A stretch of 64,000 bases of DNA from Paratinospora sagittata. Its lineage: Eukaryota > Streptophyta > Magnoliopsida > Ranunculales > Menispermaceae. Position numbers and translations under genes: made by a program. Below the pieces are notes generated by a model. That model did not search any database. It was not told the origin of the DNA and worked only from the letters and a program-made list of their open reading frames with translations. This document shows, piece after piece, positions 21,378 through 32,343 of this stretch. The stretch covers positions 1 through 64,000 of the forward strand of contig JAYMFD010000704.1 of NCBI GenBank assembly GCA_035771175.1. Reading direction: 5' to 3'. Numbering within the stretch: position 1 is the first letter of the stretch; each line of letters opens with the position of its first letter.

Positions 21378-23916
21378 ACATCCATTAAATTGTGATGTAT
21401 GTCCTTTATCAAAATATACTCGATTACCTTTTTCTTCTTCAGATTCACATTCAAATAAAATTTTTGATTTGGTACATTCAGATGTTTGGGGTCCAGTGCT
21501 TGAATCATTTGATGGATACAAATATTTTGTAACATTTGTTGATGATTACTCTCGTTTTACATGGCTATATCTCTTAAAATCCAAAAGTGAAGTTGCTCAT
21601 GTGTTCCAAGACTTTCATAACTTAGTCATCACTCAATTTTCCTTTAAGATTAAGGTTCTACGATTAGATAATGGTACTGAATTTATGACACATATCATGA
21701 CACAATACTTGAGCATGCATGGCATTATTCACCATACTAGTTGTGTTGGGACTCCACAACAAAATGGTATAGCGGAGAGGAAAAATCGTGATCTACTTGA
21801 CAAAACTAGAGCACTGATGATGGGCATGAATGTTCCCAAAATATTTTGGTCACAAGGAGTGTTTATGGCAGCTTATCTAATTAATCGCTTGCCTAGTCGA
21901 ATTTTGCAGTTTAATTCTCCTATTGAGTTGTTGACAGGAAAACCTCCAAGCTTTTCTCATCTTAGAGTCTTCGGGTGCACCTGCTATGTTCACATTCAGT
22001 CTCATCAGCGCGACAAACTGGAACCACGGGCTGTCAAATGTGTATTTTTGGGTCATTCCCCTACGCAGAAAGGTTATAAATGTTATAGTCCTGTTACAAA
22101 GAAGCTCATGGTTAGTCGAGATGTTCGGTTCAATGAGGCAGTGCCATATTTCAGCAACTCAGATGATATTCTTAGTCAGGGGGAGCATGACCTGTTTCCA
22201 CTTCCCATTCCAGCTGCTGTCCCACCAGTTGTGCCCCAAGCTGTCCCTTCCGGGCATTCTTCAGCAGACACTGCTAATGGTGATGACGTGCCTTGCACAG
22301 CTCATGCACCCACTACCACCATACCTGTGGGTCCTGTCCCAGCGCCAGCAGTGATCATGGGTGATGAGTCACCAGCTTCTGCGCCTATTCCTCGCCGTAA
22401 TCCACCTCGTGAACGACATCCATCTTCAAGGCTTCACGATTACGTGGCTTACTCGGTATGTCATCCCATACATCATGTTTTGAGTTATCAAAACTTATCA
22501 CCTACCTATACTGCTTATCTCAGTCAGATTTCTAGTGTCACCGAACCAAGAAATTATCAAGAGGCGGTTCAACAGGCAGTCTGGAAGGATGCTATGAATG
22601 ACGAACTCCAAGCACTAGCTGATAACAATACTTGGAGTGTGGTTTCCCTCCCACGCGATAAAAAGGCAGTTGGCAGTAGGTGGGTGTACAAGACTAAGTT
22701 CAAAGCCGATGGCTCAATTGAACGGTATAAGGCCCGACTTGTTGCTCAAGGGTTCACTCAAACATATGGTGTTGATTACAAAGAGACGTTTGCGCCCGTC
22801 GCAAAAATGACAACTGTCCGTACCTTGATTTCTGTTGCTATCAATCAAGGTTGGTCTCTTTCACAAATGGATGTTAAAAATGCGTTTTTGCATGGCGAGC
22901 TTGAAGAAGAAGTCTATATGAAGCTTCCGCCGGGGCATCCGCAAGGTACTGATCCAAGGTTAGTGTGTCGATTGCACAAATCTATTTATGGCTTGAAGCA
23001 ATCTCCACGCGCATGGCATGCCAAATTAAGTATGGTTCTTGAAGAACTTGGATTTAAGAGAAGTAATGCAGACCACTCTTTATTTGTTCACATGCACTCG
23101 GGTAAGCGACTGATTGTTTTGATTTATGTTGATGACTTAATTGTTACCGGTGATGATGATGCTGCTATACGTAAGCTTAAGAGTGTTCTCCAACAAAAGT
23201 TTTCCATTAAAGATCTCGGTGTGCTGAAATACTTCCTGGGCATCGAAATGACTACTTCCTCCAAAGGCTTGTTCTTGAATCAACGCAAGTATGTGACAGA
23301 TTTATTGCGTGATGCTGATATGTTGGATTGCAAACCTGCACGCACACCATTGGATAGCAAACTGCAGCTTGATAGATCTGGTGCACCTCTGGGTTCTGTT
23401 CAAGATTATCAAAGATTGGTTGACAAACTTATCTATTTAACAATCACACGGCCTGATATTAGTTATGCAGTGAGCATTATTAGTCAATTTATGCATTCTC
23501 CCACCACGGTTCATATGCATATTGTTCAGAGAATTCTTCGATATCTAAAGAAAACAATTGGCCGTGGCATCCTCATGAAAGCTAACGGGCATTCTCAAAT
23601 TCTTGGCTATACGGATGCAGATTGGGCTGGAAATCAACTTGATCGAAAGTCCACTACGGGTTATTGTATCTTTATCGGTGGGAATCTAGTTTCTTGGAAA
23701 AGTAAGAAACAAACAGTGGTAGCACGGTCAAGTGCCGAAGCAGAGTATCGGGCCATGGCTTCCACAGCTTCTGAACTCATGTGGCTAAAGGCTCTCCTTG
23801 CCGATTTGGGTATCTCTCATTCTCAGTCTATAACGCTTTGTTGTGACAATCAAGCGGCTATGCACATTGCCTCTAATCCCGTTTTTCATGAACGGACTAA
23901 ACACATTGAGGTTTGA
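21370..23916 (+). CDS. Copia integrase-reverse transcriptase-RNase H (848 aa segment)
   Basis: Continues the polyprotein in another frame; the first Met is not a natural start. The integrase core shows its three acidic sites in HSDVWGP, LDNGTEF and GIAERKNR. Reverse transcriptase shows VAQGFTQTYGVDYKETFAPV and the active site IYVDDLIVTGDD. RNase H shows YTDADWAG, KSTTGYC and RSSAEAEYRAM. The frame ends at HIEV through one extra base in a T run near 23912. The last segment (RQHVQTRAIVTHYTRSHDQL to GSINPLDPA) continues in another frame to 24079. Confidence 0.92.
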   Translation: MNKHPLNCDVCPLSKYTRLPFSSSDSHSNKIFDLVHSDVWGPVLESFDGYKYFVTFVDDYSRFTWLYLLKSKSEVAHVFQDFHNLVITQFSFKIKVLRLDNGTEFMTHIMTQYLSMHGIIHHTSCVGTPQQNGIAERKNRDLLDKTRALMMGMNVPKIFWSQGVFMAAYLINRLPSRILQFNSPIELLTGKPPSFSHLRVFGCTCYVHIQSHQRDKLEPRAVKCVFLGHSPTQKGYKCYSPVTKKLMVSRDVRFNEAVPYFSNSDDILSQGEHDLFPLPIPAAVPPVVPQAVPSGHSSADTANGDDVPCTAHAPTTTIPVGPVPAPAVIMGDESPASAPIPRRNPPRERHPSSRLHDYVAYSVCHPIHHVLSYQNLSPTYTAYLSQISSVTEPRNYQEAVQQAVWKDAMNDELQALADNNTWSVVSLPRDKKAVGSRWVYKTKFKADGSIERYKARLVAQGFTQTYGVDYKETFAPVAKMTTVRTLISVAINQGWSLSQMDVKNAFLHGELEEEVYMKLPPGHPQGTDPRLVCRLHKSIYGLKQSPRAWHAKLSMVLEELGFKRSNADHSLFVHMHSGKRLIVLIYVDDLIVTGDDDAAIRKLKSVLQQKFSIKDLGVLKYFLGIEMTTSSKGLFLNQRKYVTDLLRDADMLDCKPARTPLDSKLQLDRSGAPLGSVQDYQRLVDKLIYLTITRPDISYAVSIISQFMHSPTTVHMHIVQRILRYLKKTIGRGILMKANGHSQILGYTDADWAGNQLDRKSTTGYCIFIGGNLVSWKSKKQTVVARSSAEAEYRAMASTASELMWLKALLADLGISHSQSITLCCDNQAAMHIASNPVFHERTKHIEV

Positions 23917-24079
23917 TTGTCATTACATTCGGCAACATGTTCAGACTCGGGCCATTGTTACTCATTACACTCGTAGCCATGACCAGCTTGCAGATATCTT
24001 CACAAAGGCCTTGTCGTCGGATCATTTTCATCGTATTCTTTCCAAGCTTGGCTCAATTAATCCCCTTGATCCAGCTTGA
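23917..24079 (+). pseudogene. Displaced C-terminus of copia RNase H
   Basis: Encodes the end of the copia polyprotein (HDQLADIFTKALSSDHFHRI), out of frame with the upstream ORF because of a single-base insertion near 23912. Confidence 0.85.
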
Positions 24080-24086
24080 GGGGGAG
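24078..24086 (+). other. Polypurine tract of copia element
   Basis: GAGGGGGAG directly before the 3' LTR; the plus-strand primer site for reverse transcription. Confidence 0.85.
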
Positions 24087-24503
24087 TATTGCCGGATTTG
24101 TCTCTATGTGTGATTGAAGGCACTGATATGCTGATATGATATGTTTCCATACTTATACATCATGTATATATGGCTTAGAATTATTCTAGGGGTTGTAATA
24201 GAGAGATATTAGCATTCTTTTTATAATTACGAGATTTGTATATATGGCTTAGCATTATTCTAGGGCAAGATATTAGCATTCTTTCTATAATTAGGAGATT
24301 TGTATATATGGCTTAGCATTATTCTAGGGGTTGTAATAGAGAGATATTAGCATTCTTTCTATAATATGTGTAACTAGAATAGCATATATATGTTAGACAT
24401 GTAATCAAGCAATTCTCAATATACAGAAAACTCATTCTCCAATATTCATTGGTTCCTCTCTGTATCCTTTTCTTCAACCTTCCTCTCTGTATCTTTTTCT
24501 TCA
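24087..24503 (+). repeat. 3' LTR of copia element
   Basis: 417 bp, seven differences from the 5' LTR, flanked on the right by target duplication GGCAT. Confidence 0.95.
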
Positions 24504-25009
24504 GGCATGATAAACTTCGAAAAGAAATAAGGTAGGAACAATAGTGCCCAAAGATCTAAACTAAATTTGGTTTTCAAGAACAGACAAGAAAAATCATTAT
24601 TGTGTGTAGGGATAAAATGAAAATTTCTAGATTCCATTTGAAAAAAAGTGGTTCAATTATTTCTGTGAAATGAGGAAAATGATTTTGGGAGAAGAAACAA
24701 ATCCCATGTGAAGTGAAATGGTTAGTTGTGTTTTAAGAAGTTTGAATAGCTGTTACTCATTGGAGCTAAGACTAAGAGATCATGCTGTAAGGTTGGTTAA
24801 ATAAAATACCAGGAAAATAAAAATGGGGAACTGAAGAAAATATGGTTGTAGTAGAAAGAAAAAATGTGAAGGTTGTTTTTGGCAGTATTGATTTAGCAAG
24901 ATCATTACAATTATAAAAAATGTGAGAAAGAACGGGGGAAAACTATGAGTCATAAGAAGTAAGAATTAGAAAGAAAGTTGCGCCAACTACATGGTAGCAA
25001 TGTTGTGTA

Positions 25010-25340
25010 ACACATAATGAAAACCTTTTGGAGAAAGTGATTAAACATGCACTATGGCATGGGACTAGAGTACTGGAATCAACGTTGTCCTGTCATCCAG
25101 AAAATTGATGAAAACGCTTAGACAGAAGAGGAAACATCTTTATGTGGTATTTATTGACTTAGTGCAAGCTTATGATAATGTACAAAAAAGAAATGGTTTG
25201 GTCGACTTTGAAAAGGAAGGTGCACAAACTAAGTATATTCAATTAATTATGGTTATATATGATAGAGGAAAAATGACTAGTCTTGCAATGAATGATTGGG
25301 AGATGTACAAATTTGCAAATATAGTATTTTCATCTTAGGG
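25010..25340 (+). mobile_element. RTE-type LINE reverse-transcriptase fragment
   Basis: Encodes a decayed RT palm segment. ALWHGTRVLEST precedes KTLRQKRKHLYVVFIDLVQA and YDNVQKRNGLVDF, and YIQLIMVIYD follows. The FIDLxxAYD motif is that of non-LTR RTs, with spacing like the RTE clade of plants. Frames change and both ends are lost. It lies in the presumed leader intron of the 70-aa protein gene. Confidence 0.6.
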
Positions 25341-25574
25341 GTCAATGATAAGCCTTTATTTATTTACCTTAGCTTGGTAATTTTTATAGGCATTGTCAGA
25401 TGACCATGTTGTATGTTGCATATTGCTAGATGTTCTGCTGTTAAGAAGAGAAAGAAGGGAATTTGTGCTTTGATAGACTTTGGAGGGATGCCCTACTATC
25501 AAGATGTTTTATGATAAGCCAAATATTTGAATCAGTTCATAATAATATAACTAGTGAATCACTGATGTTGTAAA

Positions 25575-25745
25575 GGGTGTACCTAGCGCACAAGGTTCTT
25601 GCCATTGTGGGGTTTGGAGGATGGAAGCATATGCACAGCCTTTCCTTTGCATTATAGGGAGGTTTGTTTCTGGTTTCAAACCTTTGACTTCTCAGTCAGA
25701 ATGCTGCAACCTTTATTATTGTGCACCAAGGCTGATCCTTCAGGG
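25575..25745 (-). mobile_element. Au-type tRNA-derived SINE, decayed
   Basis: Read on the minus strand it starts GCCTTGGTGCACAATAATAA, like a Pol III box A region. GGTTTGAAACC (plus 25672-25682) is box B with one mismatch. The body after box B also resembles the plant Au SINE family in word order. No intact target duplication was found. Confidence 0.6.
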
Positions 25746-26839
25746 TAACAAAGCACATGGAATAACGGAGAAATAAGACAGTCCTTTCTCCAGTACCATT
25801 GCTTATCTTGAGCAGCTTATGTTCATTACTGTCAAGCTGAAATGAAATACTATAATTCTTGGGCACTTAGGACTGAAGCACATGGATTCTAAAGCGTGAG
25901 AACAAGGTTCCTTTTGTTGTCATGTCATGCCCTTGTAATAGTTCCCCACATAATTTTGAAAGGCAGCTGTTTCCATGGCCTTCTAAAAGGACAAACCTTA
26001 TATAGCCAAGTGGAGGAGGCGGATTCATGTAGCTGACCACGTAGTTAGAAAAAGGCTTTGTTGAGTTGAGTTGAGTATTATATATTATTCACGTTTGTTT
26101 AGTTTATGCATGTTTATCTAAAAGCTTTATTCTATACCTGTATTCTTAACATCTTAATTGTACTTCAATTTTGAAATGTAAACCTTTCAATTAGCCGAAT
26201 TCTTGATTCATGTTTAGGGTTTGTATCAGTTTTGGGCTGAGGTTAATTGATTGGAATAAGCATATATTTCATCAAGGAAAGAATTAAAAATTTTAGCCAT
26301 CCATACTCCAAGGTAACAACAGCGAGTATATGTACTATACTATGACAATGGTTTTAGGCTGGATCTACATATATAAAGTCATACTTTATGACAAAAAGGT
26401 TGTACATCAAGGTAAATGACAACAAATGTATAGAATGTCATGGCTGTTTCATCCTCTTGACCTCAAAGTTAAAGCTATTATCCATGCCAAACTTCGTCTA
26501 GGCAGCTTGTGAAGGTGGATTTTTACTAACTAGATGATGATTGAAACATTTAACTGAAATTTTAGAGATTAGGTTGCAATTCTCTTAACATATTTTAAAT
26601 TTCTCGTGGTGTTTTTGTTATTTCTTTCAACATGACCAAAATAATCGAAATTTTACATTGCTATCATTGTCTAAAATTCACAGAATTCAATTAAACGTTC
26701 CATCAATGACCTTGGAAACCTCCTTTTGTCTGTAGAATTGACCGACAAGAATGGGAACGGAAGACTTCTTTTAATTTTTTGAAGACTTCTTTTAATTATT
26801 TGTGAACTATTATGTTCTACATATGATCGGTCTAGCGGT

Positions 26840-27360
26840 GATGTGAAATCGACTATATATTTCTATCTGTACGCAATGGTTGGCGAATCTTCAGCGCATA
26901 TTTTTTCCGACTGTAGCTTTACCAAAGCCGTGTGGAATAGGTGGAGGGATTGGCTTTGCGGGAAGATGGTGGCCCCTTCTAATTGCGTGGAATATGTTTC
27001 ATTGTCTCATCTCGATGGGTGGCGAGTTAGGTACAAGGATATTTCAAGGATTGTGTGTTTTGCTGTAATTTAGTCTATACGGGGGGAAAGAAATTGTAGG
27101 ATTTTTGAGGATGTGGCGTCAGACCCCTTTTCAGTGTGGGACTCTTCCAAGTTGGTTGCAACAACTTGGATCTTGAGTTCCAAACTAAATGGGGGATTCT
27201 CTTTTGGAGAGTGGTGTAGGAATTGGGAAAATATCATGTTTAGGGGTTTGTGAATTGTTGAATTTTGGCACGAGCATTTGCATTGCTCATTGTATGTCTC
27301 GTTCATCTATAACTAATATACATATTTATTATTGTTTCCTTCTCAAAAAAAAAAAAAAAA
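26840..27360 (+). mobile_element. L1-type LINE 3' end
   Basis: The plus strand encodes the reverse-transcriptase zinc-binding region and C-terminus (ESSAHIFSDCSFTKAVWNRW, then RGERNCRIFEDV and EWCRNWENI) with frame breaks. It ends in TTCTCAAAA with a run of about 16 A residues at 27345-27360. Heavily 5'-truncated, typical of a LINE copy. It lies 60 bp upstream of the acceptor at 27423. Confidence 0.75.
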
Positions 27361-27433
27361 CCTTTATGAAGATGTACATATGTTAAATGTTTTGAAGTTT
27401 TATGCTTGATTCTATGTTGATCAGGTTGTACAC

Positions 27434-27725
27434 ATGCCGCGACTGCGAAATGCTGTTCTTGCAACAGGTTTAGTAGCCTTTGCAGCAGCTGGCTTGTCAT
27501 TTCCTTTCTTGTTTGTGTAAGTAGATGATGCTTCTGGTTAATGCTGTTAGGGCTCTGCAATTTTGGTCCTATCTGACATGAACATGGTTTTATAGGACAT
27601 CAAAGATGAAGCCTGCAATTGATCACTCAAAGCCTCTACCACCTCCGGCAACTTTCCGGGGACCTTACGTAAACACTGGTTCGCGTGACATTGGCCCAGA
27701 CCATAGCAGTTACCCAAAGGTGTAA
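27434..27725 (+). CDS. Conserved plant 70-aa single-pass membrane protein of unknown function
   Basis: Two coding exons, 27434-27516 and 27596-27725, joined in phase by a GT-AG intron. The protein begins MPRLRNAVLATGLVAFAAAG, with a hydrophobic segment from about residue 7 to 28. A basic stretch (TSKMKP) follows. The Pro-rich, highly ordered tail reads KPLPPPATFRGPYVNTGSRD then IGPDHSSYPKV. I remember near-identical short proteins in many land plants, without a known function. The N-terminal Arg-rich start plus one membrane span would fit an organelle or ER membrane anchor, but that is inference. The start has good context and sits just after an acceptor at 27423, so the 5' UTR is probably spliced from upstream (exon near 18291). 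Confidence 0.8.
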
Positions 27726-28140
27726 ATGTAATTTATACTTAATAAACTTTCTAGTGTACCTTGCTTTGCAAGATATTTTTGTTAATCAATGATGCCCAGA
27801 AATAAATTGGGATTCTATTTGAAACTATCTATTTAACTTGTCTGCAAATACCAACATGCTTCAGCATGAGAAAACTGTGTTTTTTTTTTTTTTTTAATTA
27901 TTATTCCTGTAGCAGGCTTGCTTGATCTCATTATTTTAATGAATGAGCAAAATACAAGATGTGGATGAATCCATCCTTAAGCTTTACAAAGTTTTCTAAA
28001 ATCAGAATTTGGATTTCCCAAAACGAAAGAATCATGTAGGGTATGATTCATAAAGGAAAAGCTACAGCAGCCTATGAGTGACATCAAAGGTTGCAATTCA
28101 ATTTATTATTATTATTATTTTTAGCTCTTTTGAGTACAAA

Positions 28141-28354
28141 TTTGGAGCCTTGAAATTCTACCTTTCTAGTATCTACTGATATCTAATTGACAATGATTGT
28201 AATCTTATTTTGTCTTGTTAGATAATTGGCTGATATTGAGGTTGACCTTTGGAGCCTTGAAATTCCACCTTTCTAGTATCTACTGCAATCTAATTGGCAA
28301 TGACTGTAATCTTATTTTGTCTTGTTAGATAATTGGCTGATATTGAGGTTGAAC
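28141..28354. repeat. 107-bp tandem duplication
   Basis: 28141-28247 and 28248-28354 are two head-to-tail copies, both starting TTTGGAGCCTTGAAATTC and ending ATATTGAGGTTGA. They differ at only a few sites, so the duplication is local and fairly recent. Confidence 0.95.
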
Positions 28355-30661
28355 TCATAGCTCATTGGTATATATTGGTTTTGATTAAAACCCGCAAAGT
28401 AGATAAATGATGAAACTAAGTCATTATGCTCATAATAATAATAACTTAGTTTTTATTGTAGTCTATGTTTTTGCAGTTGGACTAACACCTAATTTTGATA
28501 ATAATAACATCAATAACAATAACTTGGCATGAACAAAACTACTTCAATATACCCAATTAAAAAAAAAAAAAAAAAATAGCTTGGTTGACACTTCGTGATC
28601 AACTTTCTGCCACAGACATCTAAGAAGATTGAACTCGTACCCAATTGGTCTTATTTTATTTTTTTGTGGTTTTTTCTGACTTAGCACCCTTTTTAAAGTC
28701 AATTATTTTATGAAAGCAGCACAAGTCATCGTTTAATATAATTCACTTATATCTTTGCCAAGAAAAAAGCTTGAATTCTCCTAAGCCGACCAATTCCCTA
28801 TCTTTGAAATTTTGTGTACGTGGGTATGAACATGATTCCTCCGAACCTAGCTACTTGGAGTTTGTCAAAGTAACATACACCATTTTGAATGCTTCTTTTA
28901 CTCGCAACAGGCCCCACATTTGGCTAAGTAATGTTGACGTGCTATAGCCCTCCAAAGTGCAGAGATGTTTTAGAATCATTTAACTACAAAAACTTTAAGT
29001 ACAACTACTTTACATCTTTAAGATACGTATGAATGGCTCATCTCAATGTATACAATGATTGTCAGGCTATTTTTTCAAATTTTCCTTTTTTTTTTTGGGT
29101 CTTTGACCCCGGTATTTTCGCTAACCCCTTTGCAGGGGCAAGATTATTCTAAAGTCGGGATTGGTACGCGATATTGGGTAGTCCTTCATCAGAATAGGCG
29201 CATAAGTGTGAGCACGAAGTAAGACTCAAAATCAAGACATCGTCCTTCAATCATAGCTTATATCTCATTTTGCAACCAACGAGGCTATTCAATTTTGGGT
29301 TTCAATTTATTTTATTTATTTTATTTTTTACGTGGTGTCCCCATCCTTTGAACGAGACAAATTTGTGTTTGAACATTGTAAGAACATTGGGGCGGCTCTC
29401 TTCAAATGAACACTGAGTTTAAAAGAATTCCTTATATAATTAGAATAACTATTTTTTTATTTTAAAAGAACTCCTGGTATCAACACTAATAAATACTAAT
29501 TACTTGTGCAAATTTTTGTGCATGGTTTGAACTTAAATCATTTTTGTCCTCCGTGTACTGCATGCCGTTGGAAACACGAGAACGTAGACTTCTTTAGACC
29601 AGCGGATCGACTTCGTGGGGTTCTTGCCGGTCACGCTGCATATCATGGGGAACACGGCGCATTAATCACGTTATATAAGACCAATACTTTTTTAATTTTC
29701 TTTTTTCATGCCGACCTTGTGGGGATGAAGACCTCGAAGATCACGCCCTGTATGTAGTAGCACTAAGTCTTACGAAAGTTCACACAAAATGGGCTCAAAG
29801 ACATGATAAGGGGCTACAAAGGCCTAATAGAGCTCAAATGTAGCGGAGAGTGAGTAATATTGGGTACATGTTAGACAATGCAAAACAATTCTACAGGAGA
29901 CCTGAACCCTGTACCTCATCATGAAAAGAAGATGACTTTACCATAAGCCAAGTGGTGATTGCCCAAATACTTAATGTTCTAATTTTTTTTTCCTTGTTGA
30001 AGCTTAAGGTGATTGCGAGTAATGCAAGAGAACCACACTTGAAAACACATTTTAGGATTGTCTAATCATACACAATTTACTTGTATCACACATTATATAT
30101 AAAACTGGGATATGCTAATCTAACTACAAAAAAATATAATTATATGTGACTACACCTTCATACTCATGATATATATCATTCGTTACTCACACATTGACGT
30201 GTGTAAAACACATATCCAATGACAGAATGTGTATTTGCACTTTCAATTGCATTTTCTTTTTGTAGTTTGATTAGTATTTTCTTATAAAATTTGCCATACA
30301 ATTTTTTTTTAATGAAAAATTGCAGGTACTTTGTACTTATATTTATAATATGAATAAAATGCTTACATAGGAGGACAAGATGCCCTTAGAATCAAGCAAC
30401 CTAAATTTCCAGCTCCCAAGTGTCGATCAGAAAGGGAAGTTCCTTATAATGCTAGGTAGTAGTCCTTGCTGGTTTCATATACTTGGATGACATTCATATC
30501 CAGATTACAGGCCAAACTAATTCCACACACTTGTTTATGCTTTGATTCTTGGTGCATATGTGGAAATCATATCTAGATCCTAATGAAATATATTGTGAAA
30601 CATGGGCTACAAAAGTATTTCATTTATATTACCACAGAGAAATAATATATATATAAATTAG

Positions 30662-30664
<3 letters not shown>

Positions 30665-30720
<56 letters not shown>
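30665..30720. repeat. (TA)n(GA)n compound microsatellite
   Basis: About 14 TA units followed by about 14 GA units, 130 bp downstream of the first UGT stop. Confidence 0.95.
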
Positions 30721-30722
<2 letters not shown>

Positions 30723-30849
30723 TTTTACCAACCTGAAATATAAATTAGTCATGATACTTAGCAATTGATTCAATGTCCTTCAATCATCTCATTTTGAAGT
30801 TGAAATGCAGTGCCTATGAAAATTTCCTCCTCTCTTTCCAATTATTGGC

Positions 30850-32343
30850 TTATATCTTAGTTGTAGCCTTAGTTGTGTTCTTTTGAGTAGTTTGGTGCAT
30901 GATATCTTGGATCAAGAGTGTTATATTAACATAAGATGATCCTCCTTCTGCTGACATCCTAACTTTCTCTCCAAGCTCTCGTGCTCTCTTCCGTCTCCCT
31001 TCTCCTTCCTCTCTCTCATCCATCAGTTTCCTTATTCCCTTCTCGACTTCTTCCTTCTTCACCAGCACCCCAACCTTCTCTTCATCTCCCCATCTAACTG
31101 GAACATTGACCCCAACTCTCACACCAATCCCCAATACTTGCACAATTAGCTTCTCATTCAAGAACTGCTCAGCAAAAAGAGGCCATGTTAACAATGGCAT
31201 GCCGGCACTTACTCCTTCCAAAGTCGAATTCCATCCACAGTGTGTTAAGAATCCTCCTATTGATGGGTGCGAAAGGATTAGTAACTGTGGCGCCCAGCCC
31301 TTAATCAAAAGTCCCTTCTCTTTGATCCTCTCCTCAAACCCCTCCTTTAACCATCTTTCCATCTCGCAAAATCTCTCGTCACGTCTGATCACGAAAATGA
31401 ATGGTTGATTTGATGCTTCGAGACCTAAGCAAATTTCCATCAATTGTGAAGGAATGAGGCGGCACTGGCTGCCAAGGCAAGCATAAACAACAGATTTTGG
31501 CTTCTTTTCATCTAACCATCTCAAGCATTCATTCTCATCAATTGGGGGCTTGTTACCTCTCTCAAACCTGTCCAAATTGTTCTTGTTACAAAGAGATACA
31601 GGTCCAATACACCATACTTTCTTTTGTATAGCCTTCTTGTAGTACTCTTCTATGCATCCCAGCTCCAATTCCTCGGAACTATTTACCACTACACCATATG
31701 ATTTTGCTTCGGCCCGTCTCATTTGTTCGCGAATATCGTCCAAGTCTTTGTACTTAACAAAAGATCCTGGAAGCTGGGCTTTAGTTATTTCTATTGATTG
31801 TGGAAGACCTGGTATTATAAAAGGTTCCGACTCGGAATTGGCACTTTCATAGGCATTATAGTGGAGTACATTATGAGAGCATAGCAAGGAGAAGCAACAT
31901 GTTCCATGGAACACAATTCTTGGTATTTGAAACCTTTGAGCAGTTTCTGAAGTCCATGAAAGGCAGAAGTCTGAAATTATACAACTTGGGAAGGGTTCTT
32001 GCTCTTGGAGGAACTCCTCTAATGGTTTCTGTAGCATATTAATTGCCGTGAAAAATTTCCCGATCAAGTTTCGCGAGGGAGCAATATCAAGGCTTTCACA
32101 TCCTTCAGGAAGACCTGCTTCTTCGCATGGAAATCGGAGTTTAACAAGTCGAATAGGAAGCTTAGATTCTATGGCCCGATTGATGATCGTATCAAATCGG
32201 GAGGCATTAAGATGTGTTGTGACGATGGTGACAATTACACCGCGCTCTGCGAAAAGTTTAGCCATATCAACCATTGGGATTAGATGACCTTGAGCCATTA
32301 GAGGAATCAAAACAAAATGAAGATTCTTGTGTTGTGAATCCAT
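30850..32343 (-). CDS. UDP-glycosyltransferase, UGT73C-like (copy 1)
   Basis: Intronless ORF of 497 codons, normal for group D plant UGTs. The catalytic dyad is His20 (MAQGHLIPMVDMAKLF) and Asp125 (CIISDFCLSW). The PSPG donor-binding box runs W350-Q393, 44 residues, with HCGWNS at 368-373. The final Gln usually marks UDP-glucose preference. WCIGPVSLCNK and ENECLRWLDEK are typical of UGT73C members, which glucosylate cytokinins, brassinosteroids, triterpenoids or flavonoids in the cytosol. The acceptor here is unknown. YACLGSQCRL differs from the YVCLGSLCRL form of copies 2 and 3, and the Lys/Thr-rich C-terminus is longer. It is the most downstream member of the minus-strand array, and the ATG is unambiguous. 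Confidence 0.95.
   Translation of the reverse strand: MDSQHKNLHFVLIPLMAQGHLIPMVDMAKLFAERGVIVTIVTTHLNASRFDTIINRAIESKLPIRLVKLRFPCEEAGLPEGCESLDIAPSRNLIGKFFTAINMLQKPLEEFLQEQEPFPSCIISDFCLSWTSETAQRFQIPRIVFHGTCCFSLLCSHNVLHYNAYESANSESEPFIIPGLPQSIEITKAQLPGSFVKYKDLDDIREQMRRAEAKSYGVVVNSSEELELGCIEEYYKKAIQKKVWCIGPVSLCNKNNLDRFERGNKPPIDENECLRWLDEKKPKSVVYACLGSQCRLIPSQLMEICLGLEASNQPFIFVIRRDERFCEMERWLKEGFEERIKEKGLLIKGWAPQLLILSHPSIGGFLTHCGWNSTLEGVSAGMPLLTWPLFAEQFLNEKLIVQVLGIGVRVGVNVPVRWGDEEKVGVLVKKEEVEKGIRKLMDEREEGEGRRKRARELGEKVRMSAEGGSSYVNITLLIQDIMHQTTQKNTTKATTKI

Larger units (their letters stand above)
18914..24503 (+). mobile_element. Nearly full-length Ty1-copia retrotransposon
   Basis: Two 417-bp LTRs (18914-19330 and 24087-24503) differ at 7 sites by my count, about 1.7%, so the insertion is fairly recent. 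The 5-bp target duplication GGCAT sits exactly outside both ends (18909-18913, 24504-24508). The LTRs start TATTGCC and end CTTCA, so the termini are TA...CA rather than TG...CA. PBS, polypurine tract and all copia domains in order (gag, protease, integrase, RT, RNase H) are present. Two single-base frame breaks interrupt the polyprotein, so this copy is not autonomous as read. Confidence 0.95.
27726..30849. other. Intergenic region downstream of the 70-aa protein gene
   Basis: Mostly AT-rich without recognised genes. It holds a 107-bp tandem duplication (28141-28354) and poly(A) near 28560. A GC-richer unassigned stretch lies at 29520-29760, and (TA)n(GA)n at 30665-30720. The last part is the 3' flank of the first UGT gene. 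Confidence 0.5.
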
